NCBI GenBank assembly: GCA_041746105.1
Contig: JBGTHP010000011.1
Span: 1-64,000 of the forward strand
Source: JBFHRE01 sp041746105
GTDB taxonomy: Bacteria; Actinomycetota; Acidimicrobiia; Spongiisociales; ZC4RG35
Length of the DNA stretch: 64,000 bases
Direction of reading: 5' to 3'
The notes below the pieces were generated by a model, which saw only the letters and a list, made by a program, of their open reading frames with translations, was not told the origin of the DNA and ran no database searches. The stretch's first letter is position 1, and every line of letters begins with the position of its first letter. Both the position numbers and the translations under genes were made by a program. Positions 17,272 through 26,555 of the stretch are shown here, in pieces.

Positions 17272-18804
17272 TCAAGCGGGCACTCCCCCTTCGGTGGTGC
17301 GTCGCGCCACGAAGTCGGCGAGTTCGGCAGCGACCCCGCCGTCGAGGGGCGGTGGTTCGAAATCGGACAGCACTTGTTTGTAGACCTGCTCTGCTCTCCG
17401 ATCCGCAGTCATGCCTCCTGCCAACTGCCAGTTTTCGAAGTTTTGCCAGTTGGAGACGATCGGGGCATAGAACGCCGTCTCGTAACGCTCCAGGGTGTGG
17501 GCGGCGCCAAAGAAGTGACCGCCGGGCCCGACCTCGGCGATGGCGTCGAGCGCCATCTCTGTCGCGTCGACCTTTATCGGGACGAGAAACTCGGCCATCA
17601 TCTGAAGAATCTCGACATCGATGACGAACTTCTCAAAACTGGCCACAAGCCCGCCCTCCATCCAGCCCGCACCGTGCATGACGAGGTTGGCGCCTCCCAA
17701 GACCGCACCCCACAACGACATTTCCGCCTCGTATGCCGCCTGGGCGTCGACCGCGTTTCCGGCGGTTGCGTTCGACGAGCGGTACGGGATGCCGTAGCGC
17801 CGAGCGAGTTGGCCACCAGCCATCGCAGCACGGGTGTACTCGGGCGTGCCAAACGCAGGCGCACCCGATTTCATGTCGACGTTTGAAGTAAATCCGCCGT
17901 ACATCACCGGCGCCCCCGGTTTCACCATCTGCGTGAATGCGAGACCTGCCAAGGCTTCGGCGTTCTGTTGAACTAGCGCTCCGGCGAGCGACGCCGGCGC
18001 CATCGCTCCTGCCAAGGTGAAAGGCGTGATCACCACAACCTGATTCATTCTCGCCATCTCGGTCAGGCCCTCGATCATCGGACCATCGAGCCGGAGCGGG
18101 GAAGATGTGTTGATGATGGTGAACAGCGATGGTTCGGTGGCGAGCTGTTCTCGGTTGATGCCGCGACCGATCCGAACGATTTCGAGGGCATCCAGAATCC
18201 GACCGCGGCCCAGCGAATAGGCGTGATAGACCTTGTCGCTCAGCGTCACGAACGCAGCCAACGCATCCAAATGGCGGGTTGACGGAGGAAGATCCACCGG
18301 TTCAACCGGGTACCCGCCAAACGCATGAACCACGTTGAACGCCTGACCGAGGCGAAGGAAGTTTTGATAGTCCTCGAAATTTCCTGGCCGCCGGCCGTTC
18401 TCGAAGGATGAAGAGTTGGGGGCCGACGCCACAGAGCAGAAGTTGACGTGGTTCCCGCCGACCGTCAGGTTGTGTTCTGGATTGCGGGCGTGCAGCGTGA
18501 ACGTCGACGGTGCCTTGGAAACATGCTCCATCACAAGAGCGGGATCGAAGCGCACACGTTGGGTCCCAGATTCGACGTCGGCCCCCGCATCGCCGAGAAC
18601 GGCCAACGCTTCGGGATGAAGAAAGTCCATGCCGATTTCGCTCAGGATCCGAAGCGAAGCATGGTGGATGGTCTCCAGCTGATCCTCCGAAAGTACAGCC
18701 GTATTGCCGTATGGGTTCGTTACACGGCGCCAGGCCTGCTGATGGATCCCGCCGCCACCCCGGCTCGCTCGACGTCCTTCTCTGGTTGAACCCTCGCGGG
18801 GCAT
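17272..18804 (-). CDS. MttB-family corrinoid-dependent N-methyltransferase (non-pyrrolysine), paralogue A
   Basis: 510 residues of the trimethylamine methyltransferase superfamily (COG5598), which folds as a TIM barrel and moves a methyl group from a quaternary or tertiary amine to Co(I)-corrinoid. Family segments include AYSLGRGRILDALEIVRIG, VVVITPFTLAGAMAPASLAGA, NVDMKSGAPAFGTPEYTRAA, GANLVMHGAGWMEGGLVASFEKFV and the C-terminal GPGGHFFGAAHTLERYETAFY. The frame has no internal TAG, so it is a pyrrolysine-free member like the glycine betaine methyltransferase MtgB. It is the last gene of an operon with paralogue B and a DMGDH-like flavoprotein. GAGGA lies 8 nt before the ATG. The substrate is probably glycine betaine or a related betaine, inferred from context. 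Confidence 0.93.
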   Translation of the reverse strand: MPREGSTREGRRASRGGGGIHQQAWRRVTNPYGNTAVLSEDQLETIHHASLRILSEIGMDFLHPEALAVLGDAGADVESGTQRVRFDPALVMEHVSKAPSTFTLHARNPEHNLTVGGNHVNFCSVASAPNSSSFENGRRPGNFEDYQNFLRLGQAFNVVHAFGGYPVEPVDLPPSTRHLDALAAFVTLSDKVYHAYSLGRGRILDALEIVRIGRGINREQLATEPSLFTIINTSSPLRLDGPMIEGLTEMARMNQVVVITPFTLAGAMAPASLAGALVQQNAEALAGLAFTQMVKPGAPVMYGGFTSNVDMKSGAPAFGTPEYTRAAMAGGQLARRYGIPYRSSNATAGNAVDAQAAYEAEMSLWGAVLGGANLVMHGAGWMEGGLVASFEKFVIDVEILQMMAEFLVPIKVDATEMALDAIAEVGPGGHFFGAAHTLERYETAFYAPIVSNWQNFENWQLAGGMTADRRAEQVYKQVLSDFEPPPLDGGVAAELADFVARRTTEGGVPA

Positions 18805-18822
18805 TGTCAGAATCCTCTATCT

Positions 18823-20358
18823 CTAGGAGACGGGGTGAGCCCCGCCCTCGCGTATTCGTCGCTCCTTGAACTCGGTGAGTGCACCCAGTCGATCGGAGTC
18901 AAAGGGGGGCTGCTCGAACTCGTCCAAAACCTTCCTCCATATCCGGTTGGCTCGTTGAGTCGCGTCAAGTGAGCCGTTCTCTGCCCACAATCCGTAGTTC
19001 GACCAGTCGGACACCAGTGGTGAGTAGAAGGCGTTTGCGTAGCGCTCCATGGTGTGAGGTGTACCAAAAAAGTGGCCCCCTGGTTGAACATCGACAAGCG
19101 CTTCCCATGCGTATTCGGCTTCGCCCTGGTCCAACGGACTGAAACTCTCTGCGTACATCTGGAGCACCTCGACGTCGGTTATGAGTTTTTCGTAGGACGC
19201 AGCCAAACCTCCCTCGAGCCACCCTGCCGCGTGCAGAACCATGTTCGCCCCTCCCATCAGGGCGCCAAACAGGCTCATCATCGTCTCGTATGCGCCTTGG
19301 ACGTCCGGAGCATTCGACGAGGTCGGTCCCGACGAGCGCCAAGGAAGCCCAAGCCGTCTCGCCAGTTGCCCGGCCGCGATGGACGCCTTCACATACTCCG
19401 GCGTTCCAAACGCCGGCGAACCCGAACGCATATCGACATTTGAGGTGAAGGCGCCGTACATCACGGGCGTGCCCGGGTTCACGATCTGGGCCAAGGCGAT
19501 TCCGGCTATCGCTTCTGCGTGCTGAAGCACCAGGGCTCCCTTGATCGTCACCGGCGCCATCGCCCCCGCCAGGGTGAATGGCGTTATGACGAGGACCTGG
19601 CCCGCGGTCGCGAAGTCGATTATCCCCTGGCACATCGGAATGTCGAGTTGTCGCGGTGAGTTCGAATTGATCACCGACCATGTGAATGGCCGCTCCCTGA
19701 ACTCGTCGACGGTCACGCCGTTGGCGAGCCGGATCATTTCAAAACAGTCGACAACCTGCGGATTCCCCCTCGCATAGACGAAAGGAACCTTGTCGCTGTC
19801 GGTCATGGCCGAGTATGCCATTTCGAGATGCCGGAACTCCGGCGGTACATCCATCGGTTCGACTGTCGCCCCGGTCAGATGGAGCACGTCGAATGACTGG
19901 GTCAGCCTGGTCATCTCGACAAAGTCGGACAAAGTCCCGGGACGTCGCCCGCGGTCGAGGTCGGTGGCGTGGGGCGGTCCGGAGACAGGAACAAAGGCAA
20001 CGGATCTTCCGCCGAAAGTCAGATCCCTCTCTGGATTTCGACTGAAGATGTCGAAGGAAGAAGGAGCAAAAGACAGCGCCTGCTCCATTGCCTCCGGATC
20101 GAGGCGGACCATGAGCGAGTCCTGGTCGATAGCAGCGCCGGTCTCACCGAATCGTTCTCTCGCCTCCGGCAGCAGCACCCTGATCCCATGCTCCCCGAGA
20201 AGCCTCAACGCGAATGAGTGGATGTGCTCCACCTCATCCTCGGAGAGAATCGTGAGCGGGCCAAGAGGATTGGAAAGGCGTCGGTAGTCACGGAAGACAA
20301 CTGTGCGTAGACGTTCCTCGCCACGCCGTCGGCGAGCGCGGCTCGGGGCCTCTCCCAT
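18823..20358 (-). CDS. MttB-family corrinoid-dependent N-methyltransferase (non-pyrrolysine), paralogue B
   Basis: 511 residues, clearly paralogous to the neighbour at 17272-18804. It shares the LGPLTILSEDEVEHIHSFAL start, VLVITPFTLAGAMAPVTIKGA, NVDMRSGSPAFGTPEYVKAS, GANMVLHAAGWLEGGLAASYEKL and GGHFFGTPHTMERYANAFYSP. There is no in-frame TAG. Differences in the barrel-loop residues (for example VPVSGPPHATDLDRGRRPG instead of VASAPNSSSFENGRRPG) suggest a different amine. Its ATG overlaps the stop of the upstream flavoprotein gene (ATGA), so translation is coupled, and 18 bp separates it from paralogue A. Side-by-side paralogues could be two specificities or a heteromeric enzyme. Confidence 0.93.
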   Translation of the reverse strand: MGEAPSRARRRRGEERLRTVVFRDYRRLSNPLGPLTILSEDEVEHIHSFALRLLGEHGIRVLLPEARERFGETGAAIDQDSLMVRLDPEAMEQALSFAPSSFDIFSRNPERDLTFGGRSVAFVPVSGPPHATDLDRGRRPGTLSDFVEMTRLTQSFDVLHLTGATVEPMDVPPEFRHLEMAYSAMTDSDKVPFVYARGNPQVVDCFEMIRLANGVTVDEFRERPFTWSVINSNSPRQLDIPMCQGIIDFATAGQVLVITPFTLAGAMAPVTIKGALVLQHAEAIAGIALAQIVNPGTPVMYGAFTSNVDMRSGSPAFGTPEYVKASIAAGQLARRLGLPWRSSGPTSSNAPDVQGAYETMMSLFGALMGGANMVLHAAGWLEGGLAASYEKLITDVEVLQMYAESFSPLDQGEAEYAWEALVDVQPGGHFFGTPHTMERYANAFYSPLVSDWSNYGLWAENGSLDATQRANRIWRKVLDEFEQPPFDSDRLGALTEFKERRIREGGAHPVS

Positions 20359-22829
20359 CAGGCCTTCATCCGCTCCATCTTGGGATCGAACAGCGGATCC
20401 GCCGCGACCGTGGCGGGATGACGCTCTCCAAAATATTTGACGTCGAGCGCAGTCCCTTCACCCGCGTGTGCGGGCGGCAGGTAGCCATATGCGATGAATT
20501 TGCCAATTGAATAACCCATGTTGGCCGATGTCACATAGCCGACACACTCTGGTCCTGCGTAGATCGCCTCGCCCCCGATCAGGGCAACGCCGGGTTGGTC
20601 GAGTGTCAGACAGCACAATTTCTGAGAAAGCGGTTCACCCGATTGACGACGGGCGGACTCCGCACCCACAAAACCTTCTTTGTCGAGTCGCACGGTCCAA
20701 CCAAGGCCGGCTTCGAACGCGTTGTAGTCGGTATGGACGTCCGCACCCCAACCCCGGTAACCCTTTTCCAGGCGCAAAGAATCAAACGCACCTTGCCCGA
20801 CGCCGACGATTCCGTGGTCAACTCCGGCAGACCACAACAAATCCCACACCGGCAACGCGGCGTCGATCGGAAAGTGCAGTTCCCATCCCATCTCACCGGC
20901 GTAAGACAAGCGCAACGCCAGCGCCCACGTGTTGCCGAGATCTATCCAGCGCGCACCGAAATACGGAAACCCTTCGCTCGAAACGTCGGCGGTCGTCACC
21001 TTCTCCAGAACGGCGCGAGCGTTGGGCCCCCAAAGCCCGAGGGCAGTCCAACCATCGGTGAGATCGGTCAGTTCAACATCGGCGAACCCGCCCTCGTGTT
21101 TTACGTTTTCCATCCAGGCGAGGTCTTGAGGTTTGGTTCCCTGACCGACGAAATACCAGAGTTCGTTCTCCGCGATTCTGGCGACAGCCAGGTCCCGTTT
21201 GACGCCTCCTTTGGGTGTGAGCCAGGTCGTGTAGACGATGCTTCCCACTTTGCGATCGACGTTGTTCGAACAAAGGTACTGACCGAATTGGACGGCTCTG
21301 GCGCCGCGTGTTTTGAGGATCGACAAACCGTGCAGATCCATCAGGCCGACGGTTTCACGGGTGGCGAGATGTTCTGCCCCCTGGATCTCCGACCAGAACT
21401 CGGCCTCCCATCCAGAACGCGCCGGGATCTGGTTTCGGTACCGGTCGACCAGGCCTGCGTTCGACTGATACCAATTCGGCAGTTCGATGCCGGCAAACAC
21501 CGTGAAGGACCCCTCCCGCTCGACATGGCGTGCGTGGAATGGCGACAGTCTCGAGTTACGCGGTGCAGACAATGGTTGGCGAGGATGCATTACCTCGTAG
21601 ATCTCGGCATAGTTTTTGGCACCGATGACGTCGAGATATTTCGGAGTCGTTTGGAACTCATGGAAGCGGCGGACGTTGGCTTGACGAAGATCCCACTCGG
21701 GTTCACCTGAAACCATCAACTCGGCCGCCGACTTGCCGACTCCGGCTCCGTGGGTCAACCACGATCCGGTCGCCGTCCACAAACCATGGACGGCCGATTC
21801 TCCGATGATCGGCATGCCGTCCACCGGGAAGGCGAAAACGCCATTGATCGCGTATGGGAATTCCGGCTCCAGCGAACGCAACATCGGAAACATCCTCTGG
21901 CTCTGGGGCCACGCCTCCCCGATGAAGTCCTCCGGCGTGAAAGGATTGATCGCGGTGCGACCGAGCTGCCGCCATCGCACCGACCGGGGCTTGTGGCGAT
22001 AGCTGCCTATGCCCCAGGACTTCCAGTGCTGACGGAAGTAGAGGGTTGTGTCCAACTCCCTGACGGTCGGGAAAGTCACTTCGTGATCCGGATTGCCAGG
22101 ATCGAAACCGTCCAGCTCCGGCAGCGGACCGGTCGTTACGTACTGATGCTCGTATCCGAGCAGTGGCACCGGAATACCGAGCTTCTCTCCGAGTTGCGGG
22201 CCCCAGATGTTTGTGCTCACGACCGCATGGTCACATTCGATGCGAGGATGATCGGCGTTGGCGGTCAGTACGGCCGCAACCGCGCCGCCCCGGATCTCGA
22301 CATCGGTGACTGCGGTGTGACCGACAAACCGAACCCCCATGACCTCGGCCGCTTTCTGCATGGCGGCGTTGAGAAGGGGAGAAGCCACAATCGCGCTGTG
22401 CTCTACGTAGAGAGCCCCGACGAAGGCTGACGGGTCGACAAGCGGATGCAACGAATGCGCCTCGTCCGGGCCGACAATGCGAGAGGCAGAACCAAAAGCC
22501 TCGCCAGAGCCTTGGAGACGGCGAAGGTCGTTCAACCGGCGTTCAGAAATCGCAACTTCCAGCTGGCCTCGCTTGTTGTAGTTGTGCCGCCCCGGATCGA
22601 CATCGTCGAGTTCGCCGTATAGCCGGCTGCCGTACATGGCGAACTGGGTGAGGAGTTTCGAATGGCTGATGGCCACCACTCCACCGGGGGCGTGGCTCGT
22701 AGACCCTTCGTTGTGCGCGGTCTCGCCTTTGTCGACCACGATCACGTCTGACCAGCCCAGCTTGGCGAGATGGAATGCCAGAGACGATCCGACGATGCCG
22801 GAGCCGATTACAACCACCCGTGCTCGCAT
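20358..22829 (-). CDS. Dimethylglycine/sarcosine dehydrogenase-like flavoprotein (DAO + GcvT domains)
   Basis: 823 residues. The N-terminal half (1-400) is a DAO-type FAD domain: VVVIGSGIVGSSLAFHLAKLG, then GSTSHAPGG, whose His corresponds to the covalent-FAD His of DMGDH. The C-terminal half (about 430-823) is a GcvT-like THF-binding aminomethyltransferase domain with LMDLHGLSILKTRGARAVQF, GEMGWELHFPIDAALPVWDLL and RLEKGYRGWGADVHTDYNAFEAGL. Such enzymes oxidise dimethylglycine or sarcosine and pass the methyl carbon to THF as methylene-THF. The start is set at ATG 22829 (GGAAGGA 8 nt upstream), although the frame is open to 23045. It heads an operon with two MttB methyltransferases. An IclR-type palindrome (22891-22907) lies 62 bp upstream. 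Confidence 0.93.
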   Translation of the reverse strand: MRARVVVIGSGIVGSSLAFHLAKLGWSDVIVVDKGETAHNEGSTSHAPGGVVAISHSKLLTQFAMYGSRLYGELDDVDPGRHNYNKRGQLEVAISERRLNDLRRLQGSGEAFGSASRIVGPDEAHSLHPLVDPSAFVGALYVEHSAIVASPLLNAAMQKAAEVMGVRFVGHTAVTDVEIRGGAVAAVLTANADHPRIECDHAVVSTNIWGPQLGEKLGIPVPLLGYEHQYVTTGPLPELDGFDPGNPDHEVTFPTVRELDTTLYFRQHWKSWGIGSYRHKPRSVRWRQLGRTAINPFTPEDFIGEAWPQSQRMFPMLRSLEPEFPYAINGVFAFPVDGMPIIGESAVHGLWTATGSWLTHGAGVGKSAAELMVSGEPEWDLRQANVRRFHEFQTTPKYLDVIGAKNYAEIYEVMHPRQPLSAPRNSRLSPFHARHVEREGSFTVFAGIELPNWYQSNAGLVDRYRNQIPARSGWEAEFWSEIQGAEHLATRETVGLMDLHGLSILKTRGARAVQFGQYLCSNNVDRKVGSIVYTTWLTPKGGVKRDLAVARIAENELWYFVGQGTKPQDLAWMENVKHEGGFADVELTDLTDGWTALGLWGPNARAVLEKVTTADVSSEGFPYFGARWIDLGNTWALALRLSYAGEMGWELHFPIDAALPVWDLLWSAGVDHGIVGVGQGAFDSLRLEKGYRGWGADVHTDYNAFEAGLGWTVRLDKEGFVGAESARRQSGEPLSQKLCCLTLDQPGVALIGGEAIYAGPECVGYVTSANMGYSIGKFIAYGYLPPAHAGEGTALDVKYFGERHPATVAADPLFDPKMERMKA

Positions 22830-22890
22830 CGCGTTCAGTCCTTCCGTGTGTCCGTCAATCGTAGGCAAAATCCGCCCACCATGTGGCACA

Positions 22891-22907
22891 CAACCACATT
22901 GTGGAAC
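22891..22907 (-). promoter_or_regulatory. Predicted IclR-type operator before the DMGDH-MttB-MttB operon
   Basis: Read on the minus strand this is GTTCCACAATGTGGTTG. It matches 12 of 17 positions of the perfect palindrome GTTCCACGATATGGAAC before the iclR gene (55660-55676), including all of GTTCCAC. A second, weaker CCACcATGTGG palindrome lies 18 bp away at 22876-22886, a two-site arrangement often bound by IclR tetramers. Binding is inferred. Confidence 0.6.
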
Positions 22908-22908
22908 A

Positions 22909-23610
22909 TCACTGGATGCAGCAGGCGTTCCAGTTTTCAGCCAGCGGTAGATAGGAGTCCATATCGACCTGAACCAACCGATCAACGCCGGGCACCGGCA
23001 GATCGAACAGCAGGGCTGCTCGTGTGATCGCATCCACCAGGTCAACCCCCACTGATGTTCTGACCGCCAGGGGTGGCGTCGGCCAGGGCCCGATAGATGC
23101 GATCGTTTTTACCTTCCGCGATACGTCCGGATCGGCGCCTTTCACCGAATCGAACATCACAGAGTCCAGAGCCGCCACCTCACCGCTCCCGTCCATGACT
23201 GCCTGCAACGAACGAATGTGACCGCCGGAAAACCGGTGTCCACCGAAAAAGTCGAGGTCGAGGCCACGACGGCGTAACTCATACCGGACCGACGCGTGAC
23301 CCGAATGTGAAACCGGCTCATTCATGACCAACGGCACGCCGGCCAAATCGGAAAATGCCTCAGCCGGGTGATCTGAATCAACCACCAGATCGGTGAAGTA
23401 AACCGGCATACCGAGGTAACGCTCCGCAATCATGACCGGAGCCACCGTTGGACTCCACTCATGGCCCCGAAGGGAAAGCGGAAGCCCGCAACTCCAAGCG
23501 AGGTCGACGCCGTCGAGGCCTACGCCGTCGCGCCACTCGGCGCGAAATCCGACCTCGCCGGCGAGACGCTCGACAAAACGCCGGTGTTCACCGACGAGAT
23601 TCTCGGACAT
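22909..23610 (-). CDS. PhnD/SsuA-type periplasmic-binding-fold protein without signal peptide
   Basis: About 233 residues. Type II periplasmic-binding features: DLAWSCGLPLSLRGHEWSPTVAPVM, DLAGVPLVMNEPVSHSGHASVRYEL, FFGGHRFSGGHIRSLQAV, then GSGEVAALDSVMFD. This is the PhnD-like order of a hinge followed by a second lobe that reports a bound ligand. No secretion signal or lipobox is present and no permease or ATPase lies beside it, so it may be a cytoplasmic ligand sensor or an orphan binding protein. ATG 23610 is taken; ATG 23640 is also possible. The stop lies two bases from the predicted operator of the flavoprotein operon, so the two probably share a transcript. Function is unknown. Confidence 0.75.
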   Translation of the reverse strand: MSENLVGEHRRFVERLAGEVGFRAEWRDGVGLDGVDLAWSCGLPLSLRGHEWSPTVAPVMIAERYLGMPVYFTDLVVDSDHPAEAFSDLAGVPLVMNEPVSHSGHASVRYELRRRGLDLDFFGGHRFSGGHIRSLQAVMDGSGEVAALDSVMFDSVKGADPDVSRKVKTIASIGPWPTPPLAVRTSVGVDLVDAITRAALLFDLPVPGVDRLVQVDMDSYLPLAENWNACCIQ

Positions 23611-23659
23611 GAAGGAGGCTGCGCGTAAAACCGAGTACATTCCCGCCCTGAATCTACCG

Positions 23660-24319
23660 ATGAATACCACCGTGCACAGCCAACGCATATTGCAGCCCGA
23701 CGAAGTGGTCAAAGGGCGGCCATTCACCTCGCCCACGAGATACGAACGCGATCAGTCCGTTTTGGGGTACATGCTCGAAGATCTGCGGGCAACCCTCGGC
23801 GAAATGGCAGAAGGCGAAATCACGGTTTCACTCTTCGAACCGATCGAATGGATCGTGATGGGCCTGCAACGTAGATTGATCCTCTGCGACCCGATGCGCA
23901 TCGTCAAGCGTTCAAAAGTGTGCGTTGTCGGGTTCTTCGGTGAACGAAACCGGGATCGCGACTGGACTCCGCTCGAAGAAGCCAACGCGGACATCGTCCT
24001 CGAGTTTCGCAGCTACCCCGGGATCCTGTCCTACACCTCGATCGAACTCGCCGACGGGAACTGGGCGAATCTCGTCATCCATGATCTTCCCGACGACCGC
24101 GAACGGTGGCGCTCCAGCGAACGCCACGCCCAGGTCGCCTCGGCCTTGTCACCTCTCTATTACAAGAATGTCAGAATCCACAACGGTTATATCGACGGTG
24201 GCGTGTTGAGCGGCAAGGGAATCGTGCTCGAACGGACCAAATACTGGGACTACCGGGCCAAAAACGTCTGGCAGGCAGTTCGAGAACTGCGCGAGTCCAA
24301 CTCCACCCCAATTCATTGA
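23660..24319 (+). CDS. Hypothetical protein of unrecognised family, divergent from the PhnD-like gene
   Basis: About 219 residues from ATG 23660 (alternative ATG 23609, 236 residues, overlapping the divergent start). Soluble, mixed alpha/beta, without signal peptide. Distinct stretches are GYMLEDLRATLGEMAEGEITVSLFEPIEWIVMG, VCVVGFFGERNRDRDWTPLE, YPGILSYTSIELADGNWANLVIHD and LSPLYYKNVRIHNGYIDGGV. The last part, with conserved-looking Tyr, His and Asn, could be a ligand or metal site, but I do not recognise the family. Upstream of the sarcosine oxidase genes (77 bp to soxA) and on the same strand, it may be the first gene of that operon. Good codon use and length support a real gene. Confidence 0.7.
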   Translation: MNTTVHSQRILQPDEVVKGRPFTSPTRYERDQSVLGYMLEDLRATLGEMAEGEITVSLFEPIEWIVMGLQRRLILCDPMRIVKRSKVCVVGFFGERNRDRDWTPLEEANADIVLEFRSYPGILSYTSIELADGNWANLVIHDLPDDRERWRSSERHAQVASALSPLYYKNVRIHNGYIDGGVLSGKGIVLERTKYWDYRAKNVWQAVRELRESNSTPIH

Positions 24320-24395
24320 CCGCCGCCATTGCCGCGATGCCCGAGCGGCCGTCGTTCGTCGTTGATCGTTTTTGATATCGTGCCTGACCGGCATC

Positions 24396-26555
24396 ATGCA
24401 TTTCATACTCGATGGGCAACCGACTGACTTCGAACAGACCGAAACCGTGCTCGCGGCGTCGTTGCGGGCCGGGAAATGGCGGTCGGGAACATTGTGTCTG
24501 GCCGGAGACTGCGCCAACTGCCTCGCCGTCGTCGACGGTGTGGGCTATATCAGAACCTGTTTGATTGCGGCACGAGCGGGGATGCAGGTCGACATCTTCT
24601 CGGCCAACGAGTATCCGCCGCTCCCAAGTGGTCCGGTGGGACCTGACCCCGTGTCACGCCATGAGCATGTCGACGTTGTGGTGGTGGGAGCCGGACCGGA
24701 TGGGCTCCAGGCGGCATCCGAATCCGCCGGCAGCGTGTTGATCATCGACGACTCCGATGGCAACGAAGCCCTTGCGATATATGAGGGGCCACACCTGGTG
24801 GCTCGCATCGATGGCGAAATAGTCGAAGTCCACGCCGGCGAGGTGATCTTGGCGACAGGGCGGGCGGAGATCCATCCCGTCTGCCGAGGGAATGAGCTCG
24901 CCGGCATCCTCACCAAAAATGCTTTCGCCCAGCTCCAAGAACACGACTTGGGCATCGTGGTCAAAGTGGGAGTGCAGGACGGGTCGGTCGGGACGCTCGT
25001 GAGACTCGAAGGTTCGGGTCGGGTCGAGGCTGCGGTGGCTCGCGACACCGAAGGAAATGAAGTAGCCCATCCGGCCGACACCGTCGTGGTGTCTGAGGGA
25101 ACAACCCCGCGTGACATGCTCGTGAGAATGGCCTCCGGGTTGAGCGGGGTGAGGGCCGTTGGAACCGTCACCGAACCAGCCGACCCGATCTCCGAACCCA
25201 AAGAAGGTGTGGTTTGCCCGTGTTCCGCGGTGAGGGCGTCCGATCTCCACGCGGTGTGGGAGAGAGGATTTGGGGAACTCGACTTGATCAAGCGCGCCAC
25301 GCTGGCCGGCACAGGAACCTGCCAGGGATCGGTGTGTGTGCCTCATATTCGAGCCTTTATAAGCGCGAGGACCGGCGAGGCCCCACCTCCCCCTTTCACC
25401 GCCAGGCCGTTCGCCCGTCAATTGACGATGGGAGAGGCCGCGGCCGGCGTTTCATTGCCTCCGTTCAGACGAACCGGCCTAGACGAAGCACATCGAGCCC
25501 TCGGGGGACGGATGGACCGTTTTGGCGGATGGTGGCGTCCTTGGAACTACGGGGACAGCCTGTCGGAGTACTGGGCAGTCCGCCAAGCGGTATCGCTCGG
25601 CGATGTCGGCACGCTGGGCAAGTTCGAGGTTTCTGGACCGGAGGTGACCGAATTCCTCGAACGGATCTACCCATGCCGGGTGACGGATCTCGCCGTCGGC
25701 AGATCCAGATACGCCCTCGTCTTCGACGAACGAGGGACCGTCATCGACGACGGCATGATCAATCGCATTTCTGAGACCAGGTTCACACTCAGCTTCACCT
25801 CGGGCGGTGCCGGGTTCATGGATATGTGGCTCCGGGATTGGGCCGAAACCTGGAACCACCGGGTTCACATCCTCGACCGCACCACATCGCTGGGGGCGAT
25901 CAATGTCACGGGGCCACTGGCACAGGAACTCTTGTTGCGCGCCGGACTCGAGGCCGCGCCCGGATTCCTGAGACACACCACTGTGGTGATCGCAGGAGTG
26001 CCATGCCAGGTATACCGCCTCTCCTTCACCGGGGAGGCCAGCTTCGAATTGCACCACTCGTTCGATCGGTCCGATCAGCTTTGGCAATCTCTGATGGCAC
26101 TGGGACAGGACCTCGGGATCAGGCCCCATGGACTCGATGCGCTTTTCACGCTGAGGCTGGAGAAGGGCCACATCATCATCGGAATGGATACCGAGGCCGA
26201 CAGCCACATCTATCGACTCGGCATGGAGTGGGCGGCGAAGATGGACAAACGCGACTTCATCGGCCGCCCCGCCCTCACGAGGCTCGAACGAATCCCGATC
26301 GACAGAAAGCTCGTCGGACTGACAACAGCAGGAGATGCTCCGATGGAAGGAGCCGTCTTGTGGAGCGGCGACGAGTTTGCCGGATATGTCACCAGCTCTC
26401 GCTTCTCGCCCACCCTGGGCTATTCGGTGATGTTGGGCTGGGTGAAACTGGAGGATGGACGGGTGCCAGACGAACCCGTTCTGGGTGACGGCCGGGTAGC
26501 ACGGCTGACCCCAACGCCGTTCTTGGATCCGGATGGTCAACGTGCACGTGGCTGA
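24396..26555 (+). CDS. soxA: Sarcosine oxidase alpha subunit, shortened form
   Basis: 719 residues, against about 960-1000 for usual heterotetrameric SoxA. Order: N-terminal Fer2_4-like domain (GTLCLAGDCANCLAVVDGVGYIRTC); Rossmann start VDVVVVGAGPDGLQAA; a strongly shortened dinucleotide domain; GEVILATGRAEIHPVC; a BFD-like Cys-rich segment (VVCPCSAVRASDLH, GTGTCQGSVCVPHI); and a complete GcvT/THF domain from about 360 (GSLGDVGTLGKFEVSG-like, LRLEKGHIIIGMDTEADSH). The missing part corresponds to much of the NAD-binding region. The enzyme turns sarcosine, THF and O2 into glycine, methylene-THF and H2O2. soxG overlaps its 3' end by 23 bp. ATG 24396 is chosen because MHFILDGQPTDF begins the Fer2 fold. 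Confidence 0.9.
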   Translation: MHFILDGQPTDFEQTETVLAASLRAGKWRSGTLCLAGDCANCLAVVDGVGYIRTCLIAARAGMQVDIFSANEYPPLPSGPVGPDPVSRHEHVDVVVVGAGPDGLQAASESAGSVLIIDDSDGNEALAIYEGPHLVARIDGEIVEVHAGEVILATGRAEIHPVCRGNELAGILTKNAFAQLQEHDLGIVVKVGVQDGSVGTLVRLEGSGRVEAAVARDTEGNEVAHPADTVVVSEGTTPRDMLVRMASGLSGVRAVGTVTEPADPISEPKEGVVCPCSAVRASDLHAVWERGFGELDLIKRATLAGTGTCQGSVCVPHIRAFISARTGEAPPPPFTARPFARQLTMGEAAAGVSLPPFRRTGLDEAHRALGGRMDRFGGWWRPWNYGDSLSEYWAVRQAVSLGDVGTLGKFEVSGPEVTEFLERIYPCRVTDLAVGRSRYALVFDERGTVIDDGMINRISETRFTLSFTSGGAGFMDMWLRDWAETWNHRVHILDRTTSLGAINVTGPLAQELLLRAGLEAAPGFLRHTTVVIAGVPCQVYRLSFTGEASFELHHSFDRSDQLWQSLMALGQDLGIRPHGLDALFTLRLEKGHIIIGMDTEADSHIYRLGMEWAAKMDKRDFIGRPALTRLERIPIDRKLVGLTTAGDAPMEGAVLWSGDEFAGYVTSSRFSPTLGYSVMLGWVKLEDGRVPDEPVLGDGRVARLTPTPFLDPDGQRARG

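Noticed and set aside
17272..20358. Pyrrolysine in the MttB proteins
   Set aside because: All three MttB frames read full length with no internal TAG, so no amber codon is available for pyrrolysine.
20595..21710. Plus-strand open frame opposite the first DMGDH gene
   Set aside because: Shadow of the GcvT half of a well-supported gene.
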